From contig NZ_FWWV01000001.1 of NCBI RefSeq assembly GCF_900176075.1, positions 286,603-350,602 on the forward strand: a DNA stretch of 64,000 bases. Direction: 5' to 3'. The stretch's first letter is position 1; the number at the start of each line of letters is the position of its first letter. Below the pieces are notes generated by a model, which had not been told where the DNA came from, did no database searches, and saw only the letters and a list, made by a program, of their open reading frames with translations. Source of the DNA: Pasteurella testudinis DSM 23072. Its GTDB lineage: Bacteria > Pseudomonadota > Gammaproteobacteria > Enterobacterales > Pasteurellaceae. Positions 17,706 to 27,285 of the stretch are shown here, piece by piece. A program made the translations under genes and the position numbers.

Positions 17706-18239
17706 ATGAAAAACATACGACGATTTATCCGGAATGCCAAAGGCGTTTCAACCGTTGAATTTGCGTTAACCATTCCGTTTTTTATTTTATTGTTAAGTAT
17801 GATTTTTGAGTTGGCACGGATCAGTTTATTGTCGGCATATTTAGATTATGCCCTGAGTGAAGCCGCACGCGAAGCCAAAAACCGCTATGTTCGCGGCGGT
17901 GATTATCAGCAAATTTTCACAAATAAATTGGAACAGGAAAAAACATGGCAATTTTTGAATTTCGGCGGCAGTTTCGATATTAAAACCGAATATGCCGACG
18001 ATTTAAAAGCGTTGTTAAGCAATCAGTATCGAACTCCGGTATTTGATGCTCAGGGAAATATCATTTCTCCGACCGGATCCGATGCCGGTTTGGCGCGCTA
18101 TTCGTTTAATTATCATTACCATTCTTGGATTCCTCTCGTGCCGGAAAAGTGGATTTCGCCGATTTTTCATCGCGAAATTGTGGTGGTGCAGGAATATGAA
18201 CGCTCTTTATTTCCGTTTGTTTCCGATGGTTTATTGTAA
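17706..18239 (+). CDS. tadE: Tad pseudopilin TadE
   Basis: 177 residues from the ATG at 17706 (MKNIRRF); an upstream in-frame TTG at 17685 is possible. The prepilin-like site NAKG before VSTVEFALTIPFFILL carries the conserved E of TadE pseudopilins, followed by a hydrophobic helix and a globular periplasmic domain. TadV is expected to process it. Lies 27 bases after tadD. Confidence 0.9.
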   Translation: MKNIRRFIRNAKGVSTVEFALTIPFFILLLSMIFELARISLLSAYLDYALSEAAREAKNRYVRGGDYQQIFTNKLEQEKTWQFLNFGGSFDIKTEYADDLKALLSNQYRTPVFDAQGNIISPTGSDAGLARYSFNYHYHSWIPLVPEKWISPIFHREIVVVQEYERSLFPFVSDGLL

Positions 18240-18264
18240 TAACAGAAAAATAACAGGTTGTGGA

Positions 18265-18801
18265 ATGCATCGCTTCAAACATCACTTTTTTAATGATAAT
18301 CGGGGTTCGGTCAGCATCGAGTTTATTTTTGCCTCAATGTTTCTGTTGATCATTTTCGCCTTTATGGTCGATTTGGTCGTGCTGCGTTCAACGATGGGCA
18401 AACTGGATCGAACCAGTAACAGTTTGGTGAATATCCTGCGCGAAAGAACCCAGTTTTATAGCGGAAATGCTGAAATTAACAGTGAAGATGTGGTTAATTT
18501 TAAAAAATTGGCCGGTTTAATGATTAATTCGGATCGGGCAATCGGTGTTTATTTAGAACGTTGGGGCGAAGAGCAAAACGGCAAGATGGCGATCGGCGAT
18601 CCGAATTGCCGCCCGGCGGTCAGCTTGCGGGAGCGGGCGAATTTATCCCCGCGTTCGGAAATTTCAAACACACGCAGGATTCCGTTATATCAAGTGACGT
18701 TGTGCACCGAAACCCATAGTTTGTTTCGGGCGATGATCATGGATAAAGAAAACAGGGTAACCGAAGGAATCCGTTCTTCTTCATTGGCTGTCAGCCGTTA
18801 A
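18265..18801 (+). CDS. tadF: Tad pseudopilin TadF
   Basis: 178 residues from the ATG at 18265, chosen because it puts the basic leader MHRFKHHFFNDNRG directly before the processing site and helix GSVSIEFIFASMFLLIIFAF; the frame is open further upstream but that part overlaps tadE and has no pilin features. TadE and TadF are minor pseudopilins needed for Flp fibril formation. Confidence 0.9.
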   Translation: MHRFKHHFFNDNRGSVSIEFIFASMFLLIIFAFMVDLVVLRSTMGKLDRTSNSLVNILRERTQFYSGNAEINSEDVVNFKKLAGLMINSDRAIGVYLERWGEEQNGKMAIGDPNCRPAVSLRERANLSPRSEISNTRRIPLYQVTLCTETHSLFRAMIMDKENRVTEGIRSSSLAVSR

Positions 18802-18820
18802 ATCAGCAGGAGTTTTGTTC

Positions 18821-20368
18821 GTGGGCGTATTCTCTTTTTGTAAAAAACAACTTGTCACATTTTGGCAGGATCAGCGCGGCGTCTATATGATTATGATCGG
18901 ATTACTGAGCGTGATTTTGCTCAGTATTACGGCGTTGGCGGTGGACGGCAGCGGTTTATTGCTGGACAAAGCCCGTTTGGCGGACAGCATGGAACAGGCG
19001 ACGATGGCATTGGCGGCGGAGAATAACCTGAACCGAACCGATGAACATAAACTGGATCAAAATTATAGTGATAACAAATTCAGTAAAGATGCTTTTTTCT
19101 TTAGCAACAGCAAAGTTTATCAACGTGATCAAGAGCTGATCAAAGGCTATATTCGAGCATATATGCCGAATGTGAAATTTTTTCAGGATTTCGACTACGA
19201 CTGCACATTTCGTCAATTGAAAGATGAAAAGGGCAATATTATCAATACGCCGGTTGTTTGTTGGGCAAACGGCGAAGTAAAACGCCCGTCTTGGTTGTTT
19301 TTAAATGATGTCAAAACCACGTTTGCCAAAGAAGAGCGGATCGGCTCCAGCGGCATTGCAGCGATTAAACAAGCCTCGGTGATTCCGCTGGACGTGATGG
19401 TAGTCACTGATTTGTCCAGTTCGATGAACTGGGTCACCACAGAACGGCGCGCACCTTATTACCGTGGAGAGGAAAGTAAACTAACCATTTTAAAATCGGT
19501 GATGAGCGATATTTCCGATATTTTGCTTGATACCAATCCGGCAAAAGCCAGCCCGTATAACCGGCTGGGATTTGTTTCCTTTGCCGTCGGTGCACAGCAG
19601 CTTGGCGATACCGAAAATTGTGTGATCCCTTTTTACGGACGGAATGGAGAAACGCCGGATGGAAATTCACGCGCGATTGTCGATAGAGTCAAGCGTAAGC
19701 AGGTGGGGGCTTTTTTAAATAGTTTTCCGAGTTATATTGACTATGATAAAACAATCAACAGTATTCGCCATTTTGACGGTAAGCAAAAGCAATATCCGTT
19801 ACATTATCCGAAAGGGAGTTGGTGTTTGTTTACCAACCGCAGTCATAGCACTACGCAGGCCTGGTTTGAAGTGAAAGATAAAGCGGTGTTGAAATCCGAA
19901 TTTAACCGACTGTCGGCTAGCGGTGCAACGTTGGTCAGCTCCGGTACATTAATCGGTGCAAATATGATGATGGGCAAGAACAGCAATGTGAATATTAATG
20001 AAATAAAGGAAAATACCCAACGGATTTTGCTGATTTTGTCTGACGGACAAGACGAGATGACCGGAGATAATACCTTGGGGGAATATAATTATCGCAACAT
20101 TACCAAGAAACTGATCGAAAGGGGAATGTGTACCGAAATTCGCAACCGCATGAACAGCCTGCAAGATCCGCGTTTTCGTGCCAGACCGAGCCGAATTGCG
20201 TTTGTGGTGTTCGGTTACACGCAAACCGCCGATCAGGAGCAGGCGTGGCGTAATTGTGTCGGCGATACCAACTATTATCGGGCGGATGATAAAGTCGGCT
20301 TATTAAATGTATTTAAACAGATTATCGGCTTCGAGGAAGAGGTCGGACGACCAACGTTTCAATTTTAA
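18821..20368 (+). CDS. tadG: Tad pilus protein TadG with von Willebrand factor A domain (GTG start)
   Basis: 515 residues. An N-terminal TadE/G-like segment with a membrane helix (DQRGVYMIMIGLLSVILLSI) precedes a von Willebrand A domain whose metal site is VVTDLSSSMNW (DxSxS, about residues 195-205) with TLVSSGTLIGANMMM and LLILSDGQDEMTG downstream. I take GTG at 18821, 8 bases after AGGAG; a TTG at 18815 is too close to that site. TadG anchors or caps the pilus. Usually the last tad gene. Confidence 0.92.
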   Translation: MGVFSFCKKQLVTFWQDQRGVYMIMIGLLSVILLSITALAVDGSGLLLDKARLADSMEQATMALAAENNLNRTDEHKLDQNYSDNKFSKDAFFFSNSKVYQRDQELIKGYIRAYMPNVKFFQDFDYDCTFRQLKDEKGNIINTPVVCWANGEVKRPSWLFLNDVKTTFAKEERIGSSGIAAIKQASVIPLDVMVVTDLSSSMNWVTTERRAPYYRGEESKLTILKSVMSDISDILLDTNPAKASPYNRLGFVSFAVGAQQLGDTENCVIPFYGRNGETPDGNSRAIVDRVKRKQVGAFLNSFPSYIDYDKTINSIRHFDGKQKQYPLHYPKGSWCLFTNRSHSTTQAWFEVKDKAVLKSEFNRLSASGATLVSSGTLIGANMMMGKNSNVNINEIKENTQRILLILSDGQDEMTGDNTLGEYNYRNITKKLIERGMCTEIRNRMNSLQDPRFRARPSRIAFVVFGYTQTADQEQAWRNCVGDTNYYRADDKVGLLNVFKQIIGFEEEVGRPTFQF

Positions 20369-20392
20369 TTAAATTAATCACAAGAGGATATT

Positions 20393-21241
20393 ATGCAGTT
20401 ATTCAAATCAAAAATCGCAGCAGTGGGCGCATTGTTGTTAGGGGTATTTTCATTCAACGCCACGGCACAGGATAAGGATTACCAATATTATGAAAATGCC
20501 AAAATTGCGGTGAATTATAACGGTGAAGTCGGTTATTTGTTGCAAAAAATTGCCGATCAGATGAAAGTCGGCTATTTGTCGTACAATGCCGATTCCGCGC
20601 AACCGATTGTGATTAAGCAGGCGGAAACGCAAACGCTGAAAGACTTGCTAAATTCGGTGAACGGGCAGTTGAAAGGCAATACCGCGCAGTTTGATACCCT
20701 CGGCAACCGCACTTTGCTGGTGCTGTCGGACGGCAAAGAGCCGATTGTGCAGCAATATATCGGGCCTGTGATTTTTGGCAGTGAGCAGCCGCCGCAAAAC
20801 AGTATTCAAGTCACCCTGCCTGAAACCGAAAAAGGCGAGACGAGTGGGGCTGTGGAGACGAGCGATAACGCGGCAGAAGAGCAGTTATCCGAAGCGGATC
20901 AAAAGTTGCGTGATAAAGAAACCAAGATTATTGATGCGATTATTCAAGAAAGCGCCGACGAAAAAGTGCTGGCTAAATATAAAAAGAAAAAAGCGCCCGA
21001 ATATCGGGCGTTACCGAATACGCCGTTGTTAGGCTTGGAAGATATTAAATCGACGCCGATCAGTACGTTTTTGCTGTTTTCGCCGGAGGTGAATACCGGC
21101 GAATATTCGGTTAAAGGCCCATTTGAGAAGATCGGCAAATGGGGCAGTGTGATTGCCATTTCACATAAAACCTGGAAAGCGCCGGTTGAAATTCGGGTTT
21201 TTAATCAGGAAAAAGAGGAGTTGCGGTTATTGAAAAAATAG
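20393..21241 (+). CDS. Periplasmic protein with an N0/STN-like domain, extra gene of the tad locus
   Basis: 282 residues. A signal peptide (cleavage near NATA-QDKD) precedes a region (about 37-112: KIAVNYNGEVGYLLQKIA then SLxx-type LKDLLNSVNGQLKGN and a final NRTLLVLSDG) whose pattern is that of secretin N0, STN or DotD domains, that is, a beta strand, a helix and 'gv..vL..ia.q' spacing. An acidic low-complexity linker (about 145-185) and a C-terminal beta-rich domain (from about 207) follow. It lies 24 bases after tadG with RBS AAGAGGATATT, so it is probably in the tad operon. There is no lipobox. Domain assignment is by eye. Confidence 0.6.
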   Translation: MQLFKSKIAAVGALLLGVFSFNATAQDKDYQYYENAKIAVNYNGEVGYLLQKIADQMKVGYLSYNADSAQPIVIKQAETQTLKDLLNSVNGQLKGNTAQFDTLGNRTLLVLSDGKEPIVQQYIGPVIFGSEQPPQNSIQVTLPETEKGETSGAVETSDNAAEEQLSEADQKLRDKETKIIDAIIQESADEKVLAKYKKKKAPEYRALPNTPLLGLEDIKSTPISTFLLFSPEVNTGEYSVKGPFEKIGKWGSVIAISHKTWKAPVEIRVFNQEKEELRLLKK

Positions 21242-21330
21242 CCTTAGCTTGCCCTGCCACATTTTTTACCGCACTTATAGGTTTTCACCGCACTTATATA
21301 TAGGCGCTGCCAGTATGCGCCGCTCTCTGT

Positions 21331-22023
21331 TTATTCCGCCTTGAAAAATCGAGCGTACTGCCGCACCCTGAAATCAATGGTATTGAAATCGGGATTTTGT
21401 GCTTTCAGCATTTTATATTCGGGCAGAGCACCGACGGCACGGTTGGCGGCGCCGGAGGGGGCGGTGAGGGAAACAGTGGTGAAAGTGCGGTTTTGCCATT
21501 CGAATTGATGAATGCGCGGTATGTTGTCATCAACTAAATTCAGGTGTAAACCGACAGTTTTTAAATGCTGGCGGAACAAGTATTCCGGGCCGTTTTTGCT
21601 GTTGCCGCCGGTGAACAGCAGGGTTTTGAGATGCGGATTCTCACTTAAATACTGCAGTAGCGGGCGCAGTTCGATCTGCTGCATACCCAGATCGGAGGCA
21701 TCGATTTTGGCACGTCGGCACTGTTGCACCATATCGCAAATGCCAATGTTATGCCGAATTAAAAAATCTTGCCGTTGTTGAACCGCACTTTGATTGTTTT
21801 CAAAGCGGAAATCGATGCCGAAAATATTGCCCAAAATCAGCCAAAGCTGCCCGTCGCGGCTGCCGTAGCAAAAATCCACATCATCGGGTTTGAGCAAACC
21901 TTGCGAAAAGCGTGGCGGCGGCAACGTGCCGACAATCAGCTTGTCGGCAGTGGCAGGAATAAACGGCGGATAAGGGTGGCGGTGCAGAAACACGCTAGCT
22001 GCGCTCACTGCGGTGAGGTTCAC
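21331..22023 (-). CDS. Uracil-DNA glycosylase superfamily-like protein
   Basis: 230 residues. [17 protein letters not shown] followed by [17 protein letters not shown] resembles the 'lIlGTmPg...yahprNaFW' motif A region of hypoxanthine/uracil DNA glycosylases of the UDG superfamily, and [11 protein letters not shown] and [15 protein letters not shown] could be the later motif region. A role in base excision repair is an inference. The start overlaps argA by 29 bases, so the genes may be translationally linked; a later start is possible. Confidence 0.6.
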   Translation of the reverse strand: MNLTAVSAASVFLHRHPYPPFIPATADKLIVGTLPPPRFSQGLLKPDDVDFCYGSRDGQLWLILGNIFGIDFRFENNQSAVQQRQDFLIRHNIGICDMVQQCRRAKIDASDLGMQQIELRPLLQYLSENPHLKTLLFTGGNSKNGPEYLFRQHLKTVGLHLNLVDDNIPRIHQFEWQNRTFTTVSLTAPSGAANRAVGALPEYKMLKAQNPDFNTIDFRVRQYARFFKAE

Positions 22024-23353
22024 TTTCCTGCAAATTTTGAATCAAAATCTTGGATTTGCGTTGATAGTTGTAATGTTCCCGTTTGTCTTGCGGTAAATCT
22101 TCTACATTGGCGATTTTAAATCCGCGCTCTTGAAACCAATGCACCGTGCGGGTGGTCAGCACAAATAGCCGCTTGATTTTCAATTTTCTGGCGCGTTTTT
22201 GTAGCTCTTCCAACAAAATATCGCCGCGCGAGGAGTTGCGGTAATCGGGGTGAACCGCCACGCACGCCATTTCCGCCATGCTTTCTTCCGGATACACATT
22301 CAAGGCGGCGCAGGCGATCACCACGCCGTCACGTTCGATAATGGTGTAATTGCCGATCTCCATTTCCAACTGTTCGCGCGAACGTTTGACCAAAATCCCT
22401 TGTTGTTCGAACGGTTGAATCAACGTCAGCAAACCGGCAATATCTTGAATAGTGGCGATCCGAATCGTTTCCGAACTCTCCATCGATACCTGCGTACCGA
22501 TCCCGTCACGGGAGAACAGTTCCTGCAACAGTGTGCCGTCCTCTTCATAGCTGAGCAAGTGCGAACGCTTGATGCCGGCGCGGCTGACATCAATTGCCGC
22601 TTGCAGGAAACGGGCTTGCGAGCTGTGATAATGTCCGTTTTCGATCAACTCATGCAGATGAACCGCGGCACGTTGCGGGAACAGGTCGGCGATAATCTCC
22701 CCGTTTTCATCACGGATACCGTCGTCGGCGCAGAAGCCGATCAGTTTTTCCGCATTGAGTTTAATCGCCACTTGGGTGGCAATATCTTCAAACGGCATAT
22801 TGAAATTTTCACCGGTCACCGAAGCACCAATCGGGCCGAGCAGCACAATGGCGTCGTTGTCCAATTGCTGCTTAATCGCTTTGATGTCGATACGACGGAT
22901 TTTGCCGCTCAGCAGATAATCCACTCCATCGTCCACACCGATCGGCTGTGCGATCACAAAATTGCCGCTGACCACGTTGATACTGTTATTGCTGTGATTG
23001 CCGGCATTAAACGTGCGCACCGACAGACGGGCGCTGATGTCGAATTGCAGCTTGCCGACCACCTGTTTCACCAGCTCCAGTGTTTCCGTATCGGTGATAC
23101 GGATATTTTTGTGATAAGCCGGTGTAATATCGTGCGCTTGCAAGGCTTCGTTAATCTGATGACGCACGCCGAACACCACCACCAATTTGATACCTAAGCT
23201 GTGTAATAAGCTGATATCATTGATAATATTGATAAAATTTTTACTGGCAATGGTGTCGCCGTCCAGCATAATCACAAAGGTTTTATCACGGTGCAGGCTG
23301 ACGTAAGGCGTGGATTCTCTGAACCATTCGACTAATTCGGTATCGCGTATCAT
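21995..23353 (-). CDS. argA: N-acetylglutamate synthase (amino-acid N-acetyltransferase)
   Basis: 452 residues: an N-terminal amino-acid-kinase-like domain (about 20-290) and a C-terminal GNAT acetyltransferase domain (about 295-435, with [20 protein letters not shown] as the acetyl-CoA loop). It makes N-acetylglutamate, the first step of arginine synthesis. The C-terminal end [15 protein letters not shown] is family-typical; about nine extra residues overlap the next gene. The region upstream has one good ArgR half site (TGAAT at 23378-23382) but no full ARG box that I can defend. Confidence 0.95.
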   Translation of the reverse strand: MIRDTELVEWFRESTPYVSLHRDKTFVIMLDGDTIASKNFINIINDISLLHSLGIKLVVVFGVRHQINEALQAHDITPAYHKNIRITDTETLELVKQVVGKLQFDISARLSVRTFNAGNHSNNSINVVSGNFVIAQPIGVDDGVDYLLSGKIRRIDIKAIKQQLDNDAIVLLGPIGASVTGENFNMPFEDIATQVAIKLNAEKLIGFCADDGIRDENGEIIADLFPQRAAVHLHELIENGHYHSSQARFLQAAIDVSRAGIKRSHLLSYEEDGTLLQELFSRDGIGTQVSMESSETIRIATIQDIAGLLTLIQPFEQQGILVKRSREQLEMEIGNYTIIERDGVVIACAALNVYPEESMAEMACVAVHPDYRNSSRGDILLEELQKRARKLKIKRLFVLTTRTVHWFQERGFKIANVEDLPQDKREHYNYQRKSKILIQNLQESEPHRSERS

Positions 23354-23446
23354 AATCGTCCTATCTAAACTGATTATTGAATAAATATGTTATTATTTTG
23401 CATTTTTAATCAAGTTAAGCAAGCAAAATAAGTAAATCCGTTCTCT

Positions 23447-23491
23447 GCCGACCGCACTTTTTCCGTTCGCCACGGCAAAAGTGCGGTCGGC
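23447..23491. terminator. Inverted-USS terminator between glnE and argA
   Basis: GCCGACCGCACTTTT (23447-23461) pairs perfectly over 15 bp with AAAAGTGCGGTCGGC (23477-23491); both arms contain a complete uptake signal, and CCG/CGG extends pairing in the loop. It ends glnE transcription before the argA promoter. Confidence 0.85.
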
Positions 23492-23507
23492 TTATTGGGT
23501 TGATGGC

Positions 23508-26420
23508 TTAGTCGGCAAACAGCAGTTGCCAAATTTCCCTGACATACGCCCTTTCTACAACAAATTGATCGTCGCTGACAATCGATTTTTTACCGATCAG
23601 GTTCAAATGGTGAATTTTATTGCGTAAATCCACATAACAGCGCTTTAAACGCTGCGCTTGCTCAGCGCTCAACACGCCGCTTTGCGCCATGCTGTCGAAA
23701 ATCCGCACATTATCCGACCAGCGGCTCAGTTCAGGGTGTTGCGGCGTGTTGGCGAGCACCAGATATTGCGCGATAAACTCGATATCGGTGATCCCGCCCG
23801 CATCGGTTTTAATATTGAATAAACCGGCTTGCGTTTCGGCGAGATGTTCGTACATTTTCTCGCGCATTTCACGCACCTCTTTTTTCAATAGGGTAAGATC
23901 GCGTGGCGTTGCCAGCACATCAGCCCGAATTTGCTCGAATTGCTGCCGAAGTGCGGTTTCGCCGTAAATCGCACGGGCACGCACCAGCGCTTGTCGTTCC
24001 CACGTCCACGCATCTTGTTGTTGATATTGCCGGAAAGCGTTGATACTGCTGACCAGCAAACCGGCAGCCCCCGACGGGCGCAGGCGCATATCCACTTCGT
24101 ACAAAATACCGGCACGGGTATTGATACTGAAAATGCTGATGATTTTTTGCGCCAGCCGCAGATAAAACTGGCTGCTGTCAATACTGCGTTTGCCGCCGAC
24201 GGTTTGGCTGCCTGTCGGGGCATCGTATAAAAACACCAAATCCAAATCGGAGTTGTAACCCAGTTCGATTCCGCCCAGTTTGCCGTAGGCAATCACCAAA
24301 AAGTTTTTCTGCCCGTCCTGCAAATGCTGCGGCGTGCCGAAACGCTGTGCGGTCTGCTGCCATGCCAGATTGACCACGGCGCTGATGATCGCTTCCGCCA
24401 AATAAGTTAAATGATCGCTGACTTTCATCACCGGCAACACCTCTAAAATATCGGCGGCGGCGGTTCTGAGCAGGGTGGCTTGTTTAAACTGGCGCAGGGC
24501 GTCGATTTGCTGTTCCTCGTCCTCTTGCGGAATGCGCATGAGATACTCTTTCAGCGTGTTGCGATATTCACTGAACGGCGGCGGATTGAACAGAGTTTTG
24601 TGATCCAGCAGTTCATCGAGCAAAATCGGAAAATTGGCGATCTGCTCGGCAATCATCGGCGAAGCGGCGCTGAGGCGGATTAACATTGCCGATGCCGACG
24701 GATGTTCCAGCAGCAATTCCAGATAAGTGGTGCGGGTCACGATTTTGCTGATGATATTGAGGATTTTCGGCAATACGCTTTCAACCTGTTCATGGGCAAA
24801 CAGTTTATCCAACAGGCTCGGCATCAGCTTGTTCAGTACATCACGCCCACGCTGTCCGATTTGGCGGCGTTGAGTATCACGGTAAAACTGCGCCAGTGTT
24901 TGTTGCAAGGTTTGCTGCAATTCGTGGCTGAACGAGTAGGTTTGCAGGTTGCTGTTGAGATAGTCCTCGTTGTCACCAAAATGCAGAAAATCGTTCCAAA
25001 TCGAGTCGTTGCTCTGTTCTTCCTGACTTTCGTTTTCATCGCCGATCAAGTGCTTGAACACATGGCGCACGCTGTGTTGCTGTTGTTGCAGCACGCGATA
25101 GAAATCGTCCCAATCCTCAATCGGATAAGCGATTGTCTCTGCTTCACCTGCTGCATTCAGCACGCTAAATTGGCGGCAAGCGAATACCAACCGCACTTTA
25201 TCCTGTTCATTTTGCGGCAATAATTGGGTTTGCTGATCGTTGATCGCCTGTAGCACGTTTTCCACTCGGCGCAAAAACAGATAAGCCGCTTGCAACGCTT
25301 GCGCTTCCTCCGTCGGAATCAGATTGAGCCGCACCAAGTGCGGTAACACGTTTAATAGCGAACGGTGTTGTAAATCCGGCTCGCGTCCGCCGCGAATCAG
25401 TTGGAACACCTGCACGATAAATTCCACTTCGCGAATGCCGCCTGCACCCAATTTAATGTTATCCACCAACCCACGTCGGCGGATTTCCCGTTCAATCATC
25501 GCTTTCATGTCGCGCAGCGATTGGATTACGCTGAAATCAATGTAGCGGCGGTAAATGAATGGCTTTAGCATGGTTTTCAGTTGCTGATGATACGGATTGC
25601 TGTCATCTTCGCCCATTAAGCGCGCCTTAATCATCGCATAGCGTTCCCAATCGCGCCCTTGTTCCTGATAATAATCTTCCATCGCGGCAAAGCTCAACGC
25701 CAGCGCGCCGGCGTCGCCGAACGGACGCAGACGCATATCGGTGCGATAGACAAAGCCGTCGATGGTGTGTTGATCCAGCGCTTTGATAATCCGTTGCGCC
25801 AAACGGATAAAAAACTGCGCATTATCCACACTGCGCCGTGCGCCGACGGTCTCGCCTTTTTCGGGATAGGTGAAAATCAGATCGATATCGGAGGAAAAAT
25901 TCAGTTCGAAGCCGCCCAGTTTACCCATGCCCAAGATTAACAGCGGTTGCGGCTGACCGCACTTGTTGACCGGCGTGCCCAGTTCCTGACAGATTTTTGG
26001 ATAGAGCCAATCGCGCGTTGCCACAATCAGGCTTTCTGCCAACTGCGAAAGTGCGGTAAAGGTTTGCTCCACCGTCATCAGATTCAAACTTTGGCAAAAA
26101 CTCAACGCCGCCATTTCCCGATTGCGGAAACGGCGCAATAGCGCATGAAGCTGTTCTTCGCTTTCCACTGCGATTAATTTGGCTTGCAAGCGTGCGGGAT
26201 AATCCGTACACGTCTGCAACGACGGCGGCAGTTGCGCCCACTGTGCGACTAAGTGCGGTTGTTTGTGCAGGACCTCAGAGAGGAAATCAGAGAGGGAAAG
26301 TGCGGTTTGGAGTTGTTGTGCAAATGGACTGGCAAGAAGTTCGTCGATTGACAGCGGCGGTGAAAAATGGGGAAGTAGCGCTTGCAGTTTAGGTAATACG
26401 TTCGGTAAAGTAAGGGGCAT
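23508..26420 (-). CDS. glnE: Bifunctional glutamine synthetase adenylyltransferase/adenylyl-removing enzyme
   Basis: 970 residues with the two nucleotidyltransferase domains of GlnE: the N-terminal adenylyl-removing half has [19 protein letters not shown] (near residue 170) and the C-terminal adenylyltransferase half has [18 protein letters not shown] (near residue 715), each with its DxD metal pair. It switches glutamine synthetase activity according to nitrogen status through PII. Monocistronic. Rich in USS (eight or so inside the gene). Confidence 0.97.
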   Translation of the reverse strand: MPLTLPNVLPKLQALLPHFSPPLSIDELLASPFAQQLQTALSLSDFLSEVLHKQPHLVAQWAQLPPSLQTCTDYPARLQAKLIAVESEEQLHALLRRFRNREMAALSFCQSLNLMTVEQTFTALSQLAESLIVATRDWLYPKICQELGTPVNKCGQPQPLLILGMGKLGGFELNFSSDIDLIFTYPEKGETVGARRSVDNAQFFIRLAQRIIKALDQHTIDGFVYRTDMRLRPFGDAGALALSFAAMEDYYQEQGRDWERYAMIKARLMGEDDSNPYHQQLKTMLKPFIYRRYIDFSVIQSLRDMKAMIEREIRRRGLVDNIKLGAGGIREVEFIVQVFQLIRGGREPDLQHRSLLNVLPHLVRLNLIPTEEAQALQAAYLFLRRVENVLQAINDQQTQLLPQNEQDKVRLVFACRQFSVLNAAGEAETIAYPIEDWDDFYRVLQQQQHSVRHVFKHLIGDENESQEEQSNDSIWNDFLHFGDNEDYLNSNLQTYSFSHELQQTLQQTLAQFYRDTQRRQIGQRGRDVLNKLMPSLLDKLFAHEQVESVLPKILNIISKIVTRTTYLELLLEHPSASAMLIRLSAASPMIAEQIANFPILLDELLDHKTLFNPPPFSEYRNTLKEYLMRIPQEDEEQQIDALRQFKQATLLRTAAADILEVLPVMKVSDHLTYLAEAIISAVVNLAWQQTAQRFGTPQHLQDGQKNFLVIAYGKLGGIELGYNSDLDLVFLYDAPTGSQTVGGKRSIDSSQFYLRLAQKIISIFSINTRAGILYEVDMRLRPSGAAGLLVSSINAFRQYQQQDAWTWERQALVRARAIYGETALRQQFEQIRADVLATPRDLTLLKKEVREMREKMYEHLAETQAGLFNIKTDAGGITDIEFIAQYLVLANTPQHPELSRWSDNVRIFDSMAQSGVLSAEQAQRLKRCYVDLRNKIHHLNLIGKKSIVSDDQFVVERAYVREIWQLLFAD

Positions 26421-26529
26421 AATATGCTTTCCTGCGTAACAGCAAAATTAAACGAAACTTTAGCATATTGTATTTTAGTGTGTTATCAAAATTTTTAAAA
26501 CTGCCCCCTAATATTCAACCGCACTTTCC

Positions 26530-26832
26530 CTACTGCGCCTTTAACAACGCCACCAATTCCGCTTCGGTTTTGCAATTTTTTACCATTTCCACTTCTTCCG
26601 GACTGAGGTGCATTAAGACTTGGTATTCCCCGTGTTTGTCGATTGCGGTGATAAATTCGCCGTCCTCCGAGCCTTTGCCGCCGTATTCGATACGTTCGCA
26701 AAAGGTCAGCATGGCTTGTTCCAAGCGTTGCGCGGCTAACGTGCGGTCGGCGATGTATTGTTCGGCTTCGCTTTCAGGGATCAGGTAAGCGTCGACTTTG
26801 ACCATTTTTTGAAATTTTTGTGGCTTTTTCAT
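26530..26832 (-). CDS. Hypothetical protein of 100 residues
   Basis: I do not recognise a family. The predicted protein is soluble, acidic and helix-rich with no signal peptide or membrane span; it ends in the pattern LSPEEVEMVKNCKTEAELVALLKAQ-like helices. The ATG has ATAAGGATAATCTGTT upstream. It stands alone between glnE and a small lipoprotein, all on the minus strand, and its codon use looks like that of its neighbours, so I regard it as a real gene. Confidence 0.7.
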   Translation of the reverse strand: MKKPQKFQKMVKVDAYLIPESEAEQYIADRTLAAQRLEQAMLTFCERIEYGGKGSEDGEFITAIDKHGEYQVLMHLSPEEVEMVKNCKTEAELVALLKAQ

Positions 26833-26881
26833 AACAGATTATCCTTGATAAAAGAGGTTGGTAGCATAAAAGAAAAATAGA

Positions 26882-26901
26882 AAGCGGGAAGATTCCCGCT
26901 T
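26882..26901 (-). terminator. Terminator after the glycine-zipper lipoprotein
   Basis: AAGCGGGAA / TTCCCGCTT perfect 9-bp stem with a GA loop; on the minus strand it is followed by TCTATTTTTCTTTT. Confidence 0.8.
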
Positions 26902-26910
26902 GAATCAGGA

Positions 26911-27114
26911 TTAGTCGATTTGGCTGCCGATCACGCCGCCCAGCGCCGCGCCGCCAAGGGTTGCGCCGGTGCTGTTGCCGATCACGTTACCGGCTACGCC
27001 GCCGACGGCTGCACCAATTGCAGTGTTTTTTTGGCGGGTGGTCATATTGGAACAACCGGCGGCAAATAAAAATGCCAAAGCCAAAATAGTTGATTTAAAT
27101 GCGATTTTTTTCAT
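26911..27114 (-). CDS. Glycine-zipper lipoprotein (OsmB-like)
   Basis: 67 residues from the ATG at 27114, which has CAGGAGCTAAT before it. Signal segment ILALAFLFAAGC with lipobox cysteine C21; the mature part is a run of glycine zippers (AIGAAVGGVAGNVIG and ATLGGAALGGVIGSQ), as in OsmB/YcfJ-type outer-membrane lipoproteins. Function unknown beyond envelope association. A longer frame upstream carries no ribosome site and is not used. Confidence 0.85.
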   Translation of the reverse strand: MKKIAFKSTILALAFLFAAGCSNMTTRQKNTAIGAAVGGVAGNVIGNSTGATLGGAALGGVIGSQID

Positions 27115-27232
27115 ATTAGCTCCTGAGTTATCGAATAAACCGTGATCAGCATAACAAAAAAATCGCTGATGTTGTATCTTTTCGTGTAAAACTATGTGAA
27201 CGGAATAAGCGTGACTCGGCTTCAAATGAAGA

Positions 27233-27268
27233 AAAACGGCAGGGCTAATCGCTTAACCTTGCCGTTTT
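27233..27268 (-). terminator. Terminator after tyrS
   Basis: AAAACGGCAGGG (27233-27244) pairs with CCTTGCCGTTTT (27257-27268) over 12 bp with one G-T pair; on the minus strand a TTTTTC tail follows. Confidence 0.85.
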
Positions 27269-27285
27269 AATCCTGAAAATCCGGT

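Noticed and set aside
22250-23197. 315-codon frame opposite argA
   Set aside because: Shadow of argA; histidine- and arginine-rich and with no start context.
23378-23391. Possible ArgR box before argA
   Set aside because: Only one half (TGAAT) matches; the other half has 2 of 5 bases.
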